Assembly (NCBI GenBank): GCA_017534885.1 | Contig: JAFXVR010000013.1 | Location: forward strand, 1-64,000 | Source of the DNA: Clostridia bacterium | GTDB lineage: Bacteria > Bacillota > Clostridia > Christensenellales > Aristaeellaceae | DNA length: 64,000 bases | Reading direction: 5' to 3' | Shown: positions 41,501 to 49,554 of the stretch, piece after piece | Numbering within the stretch: the first letter of the stretch is position 1 | How the letters are laid out: every line of letters begins with the position of its first letter | Program-made: the position numbers and the translations under genes | Notes under the pieces: generated by a model | The model's input: only the letters and a program-made list of their open reading frames with translations | The model's database searches: none | Told to the model about the DNA's origin: nothing

Positions 41501-44500
41501 AGGCCGTCTTCACCGGGCTGCCGGTGGGCGCGGTCTGCCGCGTGGAGGAGGAAAACGGCGGCGACTTCACCACCGTCACCGAGGGCGAGCCCCTGGTGCG
41601 CCTGACCAATGAGAACGCCCTGGTGCGCTTCATCAACAGCCGCAAGCTGGTGTCCGTGAGCGTGCGCAAGGTCTGGGATGACAACGAGAACGCCGAGGGC
41701 CTGCGCCCCGAGAGCGTCAGCGTGCGCCTGACCGCCGCCGGCGAGACCATCCGCACGGTGACCCTCTCCGAGGAGAACGGCTGGACGGCAACCGTCGAAG
41801 ACCTGCCCGCCACCTCCGGCGGCATCGACATCGCCTACGCCTGGGCGGAGGACGCTTCTGGCCTGCCCCAGGGATATGTGCTCAGCGGCACGGCGGCCGA
41901 GGGCTTACTCACCACCCTGACCAACAGCCTGCAGCGCGGCGGCCTGATTATCAGCAAGACCGTGCTGAACCCCAACCTGATCACCGGGAACAAGGAGTTC
42001 CGCTTCCATATCAAGGTGCAGCCCGCCCTCAACGGCGCGTACGGCCAGGTGACCCTGGTGAGCGGCGAGGCGGACTTCAGTCTGCGCCACGGCCAGAGCG
42101 TGTCCATCACCGGTCTGCCCGTGGGCACCAGCTATGAGATCACCGAGATCAAGGCCGAGGACGGCGCGGCGGACGACGTGTTCATCGCCGCGGTGACCGG
42201 CGCCGAGTCCCAGGTGACCGCCGAGGGCGACCTGCGGGCCAGCGGGCGCGTGGGCCCGGACACCGGCTCAGCCCAGGTCATCCGCTACATCAACCGCTAT
42301 ATCAAGCCCGAGCTGAGCATCGGCAAGACGGTCAGCGGCCTGCGCGACGGCGTGTACACCTTCCGCTTCCGCGTCACCGCCAAGACCCTCGAGGAGACCG
42401 CCAACGAGAACCTCTCCTCCTCCGACAAACCCATCGCCGTGAACGTGGGCGAGCCCTGGGACGACAATTACAAGCTGGACGAGGAGCTGCGCTCCGCCAC
42501 CGCCGGCATCGGCAACACCGCCCAGGCCGACGGCAGCTGGCTCTACCTGCTCAGGGACGGCCAGGTGGTGAACGAGCTGACCGCTGAGGTGACCTTCCGG
42601 GTGACCGGCGGCGAGACCCAGACCCGGCGCGTGAGCGTCGATGGCGAGATCGTCATCCTCAAGGAGGGCTACATCGAGCTGCTGCTGGAGGAGATCGACG
42701 ACAGCGAGACCTATCCCGAGGTGACCTTCGACGACAGCCGCTACGTGGTGCGCATCGGCGCGAAGAACCGCACCGACGAGGACAGCTACGACATCGGCAT
42801 CACCGACATCTGGGCGCTGGTGCGCAAGGGCGAGGAGTACCGCCGCGATCCCGTGGGCGAGGCCATGTTCGTCAACCGCCGCGAGACTGCGTCCCTGCTG
42901 GTGACCAAGGAGGTCGTCAGCCCTGTGGAGGGCGACGCTTCCCGGCGCTTCGGCTTCACCCTGCGCCTGAGCGAGGCCGCCCAGGAGGGCGCTTACACCC
43001 TCAGGCACGCCGACGGCACAGAGGAAGCGCCCGCGGCCTTCACCGGCACCGCCCTGTCCTTCAGCCTTGCCAGCGGCGAGAGCGTGTTTATCACCGGCCT
43101 GCCCGTGGGGGCTGTGGCCACCGTGACCGAGCAGGACGCCCCGGACTTCACCGTGACCGTCAACGGCGCGGAGGGCAATGCCGCCCATGAGAGCCTCACC
43201 GCCGGCGAGGCGCAGACCTTCTCCTTTGTCAACACCCGCAAGCTGGCCAGCGCCACCGTGCGCAAGGTGTGGCTGGACAACGGCAATGCCTCCGGCCAGC
43301 GCCCCCTGAGCCTGAGCGTGCGCCTGCTGGCCAACAACACCGATTCCGGCCGCGTGGCGGTGCTGAATTCCGCCAACACCTGGACGGTGACCTTCGACGA
43401 CCTGCCCGCGACCCGCAACGGCCAGGAAATCACCTACACCTGGGATGAAGACCTGCCCGCGGGCTACACCCTGATCCAGGTCCGCACCCAGGGCACGGTG
43501 ACCACCCTGACCAACGAGCGCTACGAGTACGAGTACCACGACACCGAGGCCCGGGTGCGCAAGGTCTGGAACGACAGCGACAACCGCGACGGCATTCGTC
43601 CGGCGAGCATTGTGGTGACTCTGCTGAAGGACGGCCAGCCCCTGAGCGTCCACGTGCTGAACGCCAGGAACGGCTGGGCCGCGTCGGTCACCGGCCTGCC
43701 CACCGGCCACACCTACACCTGGCGCGAGGATGAGGTGCCCGAGGGCTACGTGCTGACCACCCAGACCAGCGGCACCCTGACCACCCTGACCAACACCCAC
43801 ACCGCCGGGGAGACCGAGCGCTCCATCCGCAAGGTGTGGAACGACGCTGACAACCAGGACGGCCTGCGCCCCGAGAGCGTCCGCGTGAGCCTCTGGCAGG
43901 ACGGCGTGCGCATCGGCCAGTACACCCTGAACGCTGAGAACGCCTGGGCCGTGACGGTCTCGAACCTGCCCGTCCGGGTGGGCGGCCGCGAGGTGCTCTA
44001 CACCTGGAGCGAGGACGAGGTGCCCGAGGGCTACGTCCTCACCCAGACGCTCAATGGCGCGGAAACCCTGCTGACCAACACCCACGCCCCCGCCAAAACC
44101 GGCGCCTCCGTGCGCAAGGTGTGGAACGACGGCGAGGATCAGGACGGCCTCAGGCCCGAACACCTGACCGTGACCCTGACCGCGGGCGATGGCGGCGTGG
44201 TGGTGCTGAACGGCGAGGTGGTGAAGGTGACCCTGAGCGCCGACAACCACTGGACCGAAACCGTGACCGGCCTGGATCGCTATGCCGGCGGCCAGGAGAT
44301 TCTCTACAGCTGGACCGAATCCGAGGTGCCCGAGGGCTACACCCTGACCAATGTCGCCCATGAGGGCCTGCTGACCACCCTGACCAATACCCACGTGCCC
44401 GCCCTGACCGAGGCCGAGGTGCAGAAGAACTGGGACGACCGGGACAACCGGGACGGCAAGCGGCCCGAGAGCATCACCGTGACGCTGCTCAGGGACGGCG

Positions 44501-46044
44501 AGCCCATGGCCAGCTATGTGCTGAACGCCTCCAACAGCTGGCACGTGAAGGTGACCGGCCTGCCCGTCTGCGAGGAGGGCAGAACCATCGTCTACAGCTG
44601 GCAGGAGGACGAGGGCGGCCTGACCGCCGGCTACGCGCTGACGGACACCGCCGTGGAGGGCACCCTGACCATCCTGCGCAACAGCCGCACTTCCGGCGCG
44701 TTGACCGTCACCAAGACGGTGGTCAGCCCCGTCGAGAGCGACTTTCTGAAGCAGTTTGCCTTCACCGTGACCCTGGATGAGAAGCTCAGCGGCGTCTACG
44801 GGGAGATGACCTTTGTGGACGGCCTGGCGGTCTTCAGCCTGCAGAGCGGCGGACGCAAGACAGCCACCGGCCTGCCCGCGGGCATCGGCTACACCGTGAC
44901 GGAGACCGACAGCGCCGGACTGACCCTCAGCTACACCGGCGAGACCGGCATCATCGTGTCCGAGAACGAACAGGTGGCCGCCTTCGTGAACACCCACGAG
45001 CTGGTGGACGTGCCTGTGCGCAAGGAATGGGTGGACGGGTACAACGCCGACGGCGTCCGGCCCGAGTCCGTAACCGTGCGCCTCTGCGCGGACGGCGTCG
45101 AGCTGGCCAGCGCGGTGCTGAACGAGGGCAACGGCTGGAAGCACGTCTTCACCGGTCTGGAGAAGTACGCCGCCGACGGCCATGAAATCGCCTACACCGT
45201 GAGCGAGGACGAGGTCAAGTCCTACACGACCGGCGTGTATGAGAACACCCGCATCGAGAACGGCGTCGCCGCGGCGGACGGCTACCTGGTGCGCAACATC
45301 CACGAGGCCCAGACGGTGGAAATCAGCGGCCAGAAGACCTGGGTGGACGACGACAACCAGGACGGCCTGCGCCCCGTGGCCATCGTGGTGCACCTGCTGG
45401 CCGACGGCACGACCATCAACACCATCACCGTCACCGAGGCTGACGGCTGGAAGTGGCGCTTCACCGGCCTGCCCGAGATGGCCGAGGGCCGACCCATCGT
45501 CTACACCATCACCGAGGAGCCGGTCGTGGGCTACACCACCCAGGTGGACGGCTACAACCTGATCAACACCCACTCCAAAGAGAAGACCAATGTGGTGGTG
45601 GCCAAGGCCTGGAACGACAGCAACAACGCCGACGGCATCCGCCCCTCCTCCGTGACCGTGCACCTGCTGGCCAACGGCATCGACACGGGCCTGAGCCTGG
45701 TCCTGAGCAGCGCCAACAACTGGAGCGGCAGCTTCACCGACCTGGAGGCCTACGCGGACGGCGTGAAGATCATCTACACCGTGCTGGAGGACGGCGTGAC
45801 GGGCTACACCACCTGGTACGAGGGCACCGCGGACACGGTCATCACCGTGGTCAACCGCCACACCCCCGAGTACACCACCGACCGCACCACGCCTCCCGGC
45901 CCCGATGTTACCCCCACTGTCACCCCCTACGTGCCCCGCACCGGCGATGACACGCCCCTGGGCCTCTACATCGGCCTGGCAGTCGCCGCCCTGGCCGCCC
46001 TTGGCGCAGTGGCCTTCGCGCTGATGAAAAACAAGAAGAAGTAA
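38590..46044 (+). CDS. Giant Cna-B repeat surface adhesin with sorting signal
   Basis: 2484 residues from MKTTGKWLALCL (GGGAGGGACC upstream), with a signal peptide cleaved near AQAAEA. Residues about 165-1550 carry pilin-like domains that open with a xxKTV or xxKTI strand: three long ones of about 190 residues (near 167, 714, 1238), the latter two very similar to each other, and shorter ones (near 340, 473, 592, 907, 1117, 1435, 2037). Nine Cna-B domains, each beginning RKVWNDxxNxDGxRPES-like, occur near 1020, 1552, 1653, 1741, 1839, 1942, 2139, 2243 and 2334. These beta-sandwich domains usually form Lys-Asn isopeptide bonds that stiffen a stalk. The end is a VPRTGDD sorting motif near 2446, a hydrophobic helix and KNKKK, so a sortase would anchor it to the wall. 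No sortase or pilin gene is adjacent. Confidence 0.95.
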   Translation: MKTTGKWLALCLAILLLTGLCGAQAAEAPAREIRFDKTVLELPSAAVEKLSYRYIIAFEGAGDLSGLQLAVVETAEADAVTDEAFTACAAEDRVLTVEGVRDGQTVILRGLPEGCGYTVTEVKADAAADNPAQVYTCEADGELSLSVSGTVGAEDFTHHFVNRYKPIELDILTKTSVNAPGTYTFKAKVNTRDYLLREIWTSGGSPTYDTTRVVDADVSAPFTFRAAQEDWIFLTDPQGNVVQELTGTLTIGEGTADIVFNGKIWATREGTFELLVWEEDGGLPGVTYDLGLRIIRLETTNRGADYDLEWIDTRIQSEVMYQGEMEKRRDYEGAGFTNYGLGVLEIAKAVDSSRPADHETSYSFTVAFGVNMDASAKGIYHYTYGLSEGSFSFDPNTGIAEVTFSLKEGEKAVFTGLPSGAVWGISEADAPYMASAYTVDGVAASDLSEKADAYRIEAGAVRSVVYTNKRLTADLIIDKTLVSREPVDANERFVFTVTLSDGETPVTSAPGAAYVITDAAGETVETGDASAFPLTVKLRGGDSARISGLPAGFSYAVTEEADQRFGVVYVGDTGLLTPDDPAHAVFTNERRTGDLLVVKTVENPNAVTGQKRFRYALETVPALNGVYGGVTFTDGKAEFDLADGEEMAVTGLPVGTVWTLTETKADDSAPSDVYTARCEGAQVTENGDLRITGIITDETGEPERVEYINRYKPLNLSGEKTITGLKDGVYTFRYVLKPRLLEENNENLDSASKAIAVNVAAPYTDNYKLDSELASARAGIENTDTAWKNWFYLVRGGEITDEIYATVTFTVTGGQTLSRSFTFDGEIVVLKEGYFELTASEVADPETYPDIAFDGQVYVIRVGAKNRTEADDYDIAITDIWTLNEVDGESRRDPVGGVSFVNRRETTGLTVEKTVESPIEGDIESAFAFTLTLSEAPAEGKWRVISAEGVEGPEQAIEGAVVAFSLRGGEKAVFTGLPVGAVCRVEEENGGDFTTVTEGEPLVRLTNENALVRFINSRKLVSVSVRKVWDDNENAEGLRPESVSVRLTAAGETIRTVTLSEENGWTATVEDLPATSGGIDIAYAWAEDASGLPQGYVLSGTAAEGLLTTLTNSLQRGGLIISKTVLNPNLITGNKEFRFHIKVQPALNGAYGQVTLVSGEADFSLRHGQSVSITGLPVGTSYEITEIKAEDGAADDVFIAAVTGAESQVTAEGDLRASGRVGPDTGSAQVIRYINRYIKPELSIGKTVSGLRDGVYTFRFRVTAKTLEETANENLSSSDKPIAVNVGEPWDDNYKLDEELRSATAGIGNTAQADGSWLYLLRDGQVVNELTAEVTFRVTGGETQTRRVSVDGEIVILKEGYIELLLEEIDDSETYPEVTFDDSRYVVRIGAKNRTDEDSYDIGITDIWALVRKGEEYRRDPVGEAMFVNRRETASLLVTKEVVSPVEGDASRRFGFTLRLSEAAQEGAYTLRHADGTEEAPAAFTGTALSFSLASGESVFITGLPVGAVATVTEQDAPDFTVTVNGAEGNAAHESLTAGEAQTFSFVNTRKLASATVRKVWLDNGNASGQRPLSLSVRLLANNTDSGRVAVLNSANTWTVTFDDLPATRNGQEITYTWDEDLPAGYTLIQVRTQGTVTTLTNERYEYEYHDTEARVRKVWNDSDNRDGIRPASIVVTLLKDGQPLSVHVLNARNGWAASVTGLPTGHTYTWREDEVPEGYVLTTQTSGTLTTLTNTHTAGETERSIRKVWNDADNQDGLRPESVRVSLWQDGVRIGQYTLNAENAWAVTVSNLPVRVGGREVLYTWSEDEVPEGYVLTQTLNGAETLLTNTHAPAKTGASVRKVWNDGEDQDGLRPEHLTVTLTAGDGGVVVLNGEVVKVTLSADNHWTETVTGLDRYAGGQEILYSWTESEVPEGYTLTNVAHEGLLTTLTNTHVPALTEAEVQKNWDDRDNRDGKRPESITVTLLRDGEPMASYVLNASNSWHVKVTGLPVCEEGRTIVYSWQEDEGGLTAGYALTDTAVEGTLTILRNSRTSGALTVTKTVVSPVESDFLKQFAFTVTLDEKLSGVYGEMTFVDGLAVFSLQSGGRKTATGLPAGIGYTVTETDSAGLTLSYTGETGIIVSENEQVAAFVNTHELVDVPVRKEWVDGYNADGVRPESVTVRLCADGVELASAVLNEGNGWKHVFTGLEKYAADGHEIAYTVSEDEVKSYTTGVYENTRIENGVAAADGYLVRNIHEAQTVEISGQKTWVDDDNQDGLRPVAIVVHLLADGTTINTITVTEADGWKWRFTGLPEMAEGRPIVYTITEEPVVGYTTQVDGYNLINTHSKEKTNVVVAKAWNDSNNADGIRPSSVTVHLLANGIDTGLSLVLSSANNWSGSFTDLEAYADGVKIIYTVLEDGVTGYTTWYEGTADTVITVVNRHTPEYTTDRTTPPGPDVTPTVTPYVPRTGDDTPLGLYIGLAVAALAALGAVAFALMKNKKK

Positions 46045-46067
46045 GTCCTGACAGCATTGCATAAACG

Positions 46068-46122
46068 AACCGGACGTCTCCTGAGGCGCTGACAAGGCGC
46101 GGACGGGGACGCCCGGTTTTAT
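46068..46122 (+). terminator. Terminator of adhesin gene
   Basis: AACCGG (46068-46073) pairs with CCGGTT (46113-46118) and CGTCTCC (46075-46081) with GGGGACG (46105-46111); TTTTAT follows. It starts 23 bases after the stop. Confidence 0.8.
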
Positions 46123-46161
46123 AGGAGCGGGAGCAAGCGGCTCACGCTGAAAATCATCTCC

Positions 46162-46190
46162 TTGAAAACCCGATGGCGTCATGGTACAAT
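46162..46190 (+). promoter_or_regulatory. Promoter of helicase-kinase-phosphorylase unit
   Basis: TTGAAA, 17 bases, TACAAT, giving a leader of about 75 bases before the helicase start. Confidence 0.78.
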
Positions 46191-46270
46191 GGTGCCATCA
46201 AGAAGCAGCACATCCGCCGCGTCCGGATCAGCAGATTCCTGCCGGAAGGACGGCGGGCCGGGGGACGGGA

Positions 46271-48616
46271 ATGAACGAACGGAAGCTCGCGGTGCGGGAG
46301 CTGGTGGAATTCAGCCTGCACGGGGAGGACATCACGCCGGGAGGCTCCCTGCGGGAGATGCGGGAGGGCAGCCTGGGCCACCGGGCGCGCCAGGCCCTGC
46401 TGCCCAAGGGCTGGCAGGCCGAGGTGCCCCTGAGCCTGACCCTGGTCGCCGACGCGGACACCTCGGTGTGCCTTACCGGGCGCATGGACGCGGTCTGCCT
46501 GGAGGGGGACTGTCCGGAGATCGAGGAAATCAAGCTGTGGAGCGCGGCGGAACCCCCATCGGAGGCCCGGAGCGAGCACCTGGCCCAGGCGCAATGCTAT
46601 GCGCACATGCTCTGCGTGCGGGACGGACTGGAACGGGTGAGCGTCCGGGTGACCTACGTGACCATCCGGGGAGAGGTGCGGGCGGCCTTCTGCCAGGAGA
46701 TGACCGCGGCTGAGGCGGCGGAGGCCTTCCGGGCGCTCTGGGAAAACTGGCTGCAGCGCTTCCGCCTGCTGAAGGCCCACGCCGCCCGGCGGGACGAATG
46801 CCTGCGCGCCCTGGCCTTTCCCTTTGACCGCTTCCGGCCCGGGCAGCGGGAACTGGCCGCCCAGGTGTACACGGCAATCCGGCGGGGGAAGCGGCTCTTT
46901 GCCTCCATGCCCACCGGCACGGGCAAGTCGGCGGCGGTGCTCTTTCCGGCGCTGAAGGCACTGGCGGAGGGGCACACGGGGCGCGTCTTCCAGCTGACGG
47001 CCCGCACCACCCAGCGGCAGGGCCCTCTGGACGCTCTGGAGCGGATGCGCGCCCGTCAGCCGCTGGGGCTGTGGACGCTGATCTTGGACGCGAAGGACAA
47101 GCAGTGCCCGGCTCGCACCCTCTGCGACCCGGTCTGGTGCGAGCGGGCGAAGGGGCACTTCCTCCGGGACGGCGAGGCCATCGCGGAGCTGCTGGAGACC
47201 GAGATGTGGACGCCGGAGGTGATCCGGGAGGCGGCTGACCGGCATAGCCTCTGCCCCTTTGAGCTGAGCCTCTCCTTAGCCGAGCTGGCGGATGTGACCA
47301 TCTGCGACTACAACTATGCCCTGGACCCGGCGGTGCACATCCAGCGCATCTTTGACCGGGAGAAGAACGTGACCCTGCTCATCGACGAGGCACACCACCT
47401 GCCCGAGCGTCTGCGGGATATGCTCTCCGGCGCGGTGGACGGCGGGACGCTCCGGCAGCTGCGGACGGTCATCGGCAAGACCCTGGGCCGGCGCGGCGCG
47501 GCTTACAAGGCGCTGGGGAAGCTGCTTCACGCTTTGCGGGAGCTGCCGGTGGAGGCCGAGGCGCAGGAGGGTGTGCTGGAAAACCTGCCGGAGGATTTTC
47601 CCGGTCTGGTGACGGACGCGCTGGAGGCTCTGCTGGACCTGGGCGCTGAGCGGCAGCGGCTGGACGCGGGCGAGGCGCTCAGCCAGGCCATCACCGACCT
47701 GCTGGGCCTGCAGCGGGCGCTGAAGCAGGACAGGGAGGGCTATGCCTTTCTCTGGGAGGGCCGGCAGAACCGCCGCCTGACCGCCCTCGCGCTGGATGTG
47801 GGCAGCCACTTCGCCGCGGTGACGGAGGCCCTGCGGGGCACGGTCTGCTATTCCGCCACCCTTCAGCCCCTCGAGGGCATGCGCCTTCTGCTGGGATCGG
47901 GGGAAGAGGACGCCAGCTTTGCCCTGCCCTCACCCTTTCCGCCGGAAAACCTGCTGGTGGTTCAAATGGACGTGGGCACCCGCTATCATCAGCGGGAGGA
48001 GACCGCCGCCCAGGTGGCCGCCGCCATCGAGACCATGTACCGGGCGCGGCCGGGGCGGTACATCGCCTTCTTCCCCAGCTTCCGCTACCTGGCGCTGACG
48101 GCGGAATTTCTGAAAGCGCCCTGCCGCGTTCAGCGCAGCGGCATGACAGAGGAGGAGCGCCGGGACTTCCTCGCCCCCTTCCGCCCGGACGGGGAGGACT
48201 GCCTGGCCCTGTGCGTGCTGGGCGGGGTCTTCGCTGAGGGCATCGATCTGCCCGGCAGCGCCCTCCACGGGGTGATGATCGTGGGCATGGGGCTGCCCCA
48301 GGTGGGGCTGAGGCAGGAGACCCTGCGGCGCTGGTACCAGCAGGCCTTCGGCGACGGCTTCCGCTTTGCCTATCAGCTGCCCGGCATGCAGAAGGTGGCC
48401 CAGGCCGCCGGTCGCGTGATCCGCTCCGAGACCGACCGCGGTGCCGTCCTGCTCTTAGACGACCGCTACAGGCAGAGGGACTGGCTCGCCCTCTGCCCGC
48501 CCCACTGGCGCATCCGCCGCGTGCGGGACGAGGGTGAGCTGGCGGGCGAACTGGAACGCTTCTGGGCTGGAAACGAAAACGAAACCGACACTTCAGACGG
48601 GAGGTCATCCGAATGA
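46271..48616 (+). CDS. Cas4-like nuclease fused to XPD/DinG-type helicase
   Basis: 781 residues from MNERKLAVREL. Residues about 1-175 resemble a PD-(D/E)XK nuclease of the RecB/Cas4 type: GRMDAV near 73 (Asp), EEIKLW near 92 (Glu-x-Lys) and AQAQCYAHML (Gln-x3-Tyr motif). The rest is an SF2 DEAD_2 helicase: Walker A MPTGTGKS near 214, a four-Cys iron-sulfur site (KQCPARTLCDPVWC near 278-292 and HSLCPF near 325), DEAH in LLIDEAHH near 370, and C-terminal QAAGRVIRS with the arginine finger. Such proteins unwind DNA in repair. The next gene overlaps the stop by four bases (ATGA). The Shine-Dalgarno is weak (GGGGGACGGGA). Confidence 0.9.
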   Translation: MNERKLAVRELVEFSLHGEDITPGGSLREMREGSLGHRARQALLPKGWQAEVPLSLTLVADADTSVCLTGRMDAVCLEGDCPEIEEIKLWSAAEPPSEARSEHLAQAQCYAHMLCVRDGLERVSVRVTYVTIRGEVRAAFCQEMTAAEAAEAFRALWENWLQRFRLLKAHAARRDECLRALAFPFDRFRPGQRELAAQVYTAIRRGKRLFASMPTGTGKSAAVLFPALKALAEGHTGRVFQLTARTTQRQGPLDALERMRARQPLGLWTLILDAKDKQCPARTLCDPVWCERAKGHFLRDGEAIAELLETEMWTPEVIREAADRHSLCPFELSLSLAELADVTICDYNYALDPAVHIQRIFDREKNVTLLIDEAHHLPERLRDMLSGAVDGGTLRQLRTVIGKTLGRRGAAYKALGKLLHALRELPVEAEAQEGVLENLPEDFPGLVTDALEALLDLGAERQRLDAGEALSQAITDLLGLQRALKQDREGYAFLWEGRQNRRLTALALDVGSHFAAVTEALRGTVCYSATLQPLEGMRLLLGSGEEDASFALPSPFPPENLLVVQMDVGTRYHQREETAAQVAAAIETMYRARPGRYIAFFPSFRYLALTAEFLKAPCRVQRSGMTEEERRDFLAPFRPDGEDCLALCVLGGVFAEGIDLPGSALHGVMIVGMGLPQVGLRQETLRRWYQQAFGDGFRFAYQLPGMQKVAQAAGRVIRSETDRGAVLLLDDRYRQRDWLALCPPHWRIRRVRDEGELAGELERFWAGNENETDTSDGRSSE

Positions 48617-49542
48617 CAGCAATCGAACGCCTTCAGGCCCCCTGGACCCCGGCCGGCGTGCCGGAGGACATCCCCCACGGCGACATGCCGGGCGACAGCA
48701 TCCGCATCGGCGAGGAGCATATCCGCAAGGCCGCCGTTCTCTTTCCGCCGCTGAAGGACCTGCTGGCGGCTGCGCTGGCGGAGAACCCCCACCGCCGCGC
48801 GGTGGTCAGCGTCTGCGGCGGCAGCGGCGTGGGCAAGAGCGAGATCGCCTCGGTGCTGGCCTTCCACCTGAACGCCCTGGGCGTGGGCGCTTACATCCTC
48901 TCCGGGGACAATTATCCCCGGCGCATTCCCCGGGACAACGACCTCGAGCGGCAGCGGGTCTACCGCACGGGCGGCCTGCGCGGCCTGCTGGACAGCGGCC
49001 TGTACACCGATGAGATGGGCGGGAAGCTCCGGGAGATGTGGGCCGCCGAGACCGACGCCGATCCTGCGGAAGAACCCTGGCTCAGGGCCTACCAGAAGGC
49101 CGGGCGGCTGGCCCTGACCGCCTACCTGGGCACGCCTCTCGAAACGGACTTCGACGAGGTCAGCGGCATCATCGCGCGCTTCAAGACCGGGGCGCAGACA
49201 ATTCCCCTCAAGCGCATGGGCCGGGAGACGGACGCTCTCTGGTACGACACGGTGGACTTCAGCGGCGTGAGCGTGCTGATTATTGAGTGGACCCACGGCA
49301 ACAGCGACTTCCTGACCGGGGTGGACATCCCCGTGCTGCTGAACTCCACCCCCGCCGAGACCCTGGCCCACCGCCGCGCCCGCAGCCGGGACGGCAAGAT
49401 TGACAGCGCCTTCACCGCCATGGTGCTGGACATCGAGCAGAAGAAGCTGGAGAGCCAGGCCCACAGGGCGCGGCTCATCATCTCCAAGCAGGGTGAACTG
49501 CTGACCTACGCCGAATACCGCCGCCTGATGGCGGAAAACTGA
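48613..49542 (+). CDS. P-loop kinase, PRK/uridine kinase-like
   Basis: The 309-residue protein has a Walker A motif GGSGVGKSE near residues 69-77 and a LSGDNYPRR segment near 97 that matches the substrate-side Asp of phosphoribulokinase/uridine-kinase-like enzymes; automated annotation often calls relatives adenylylsulfate kinase, which is doubtful because the APS-specific features are missing. Residues 1-60 are a family-specific N extension. It overlaps the helicase stop and is 12 bases before the GH13_18 gene, so a role in phosphorylating a sugar or polyol released by that phosphorylase is attractive but only inferred. Confidence 0.75.
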   Translation: MTAIERLQAPWTPAGVPEDIPHGDMPGDSIRIGEEHIRKAAVLFPPLKDLLAAALAENPHRRAVVSVCGGSGVGKSEIASVLAFHLNALGVGAYILSGDNYPRRIPRDNDLERQRVYRTGGLRGLLDSGLYTDEMGGKLREMWAAETDADPAEEPWLRAYQKAGRLALTAYLGTPLETDFDEVSGIIARFKTGAQTIPLKRMGRETDALWYDTVDFSGVSVLIIEWTHGNSDFLTGVDIPVLLNSTPAETLAHRRARSRDGKIDSAFTAMVLDIEQKKLESQAHRARLIISKQGELLTYAEYRRLMAEN

Positions 49543-49554
49543 GGAGGAACAGCC

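Noticed and set aside
41640-45900. Regular repeats that could suggest a CRISPR or tandem array
   Set aside because: They are in-frame, diverged Cna-B protein domains of about 90-100 residues, not short identical repeats with unique spacers.
42268-46182. 1304-codon open frame on the minus strand opposite the adhesin gene
   Set aside because: Same low-complexity Gly/Val/His/Ala composition; it mirrors the Cna-B repeats and crosses the adhesin terminator.
48613-49542. Adenylylsulfate kinase of sulfate assimilation
   Set aside because: The Walker A motif is present but the length, N-terminal extension and surroundings do not fit; no sulfate-assimilation genes are near.
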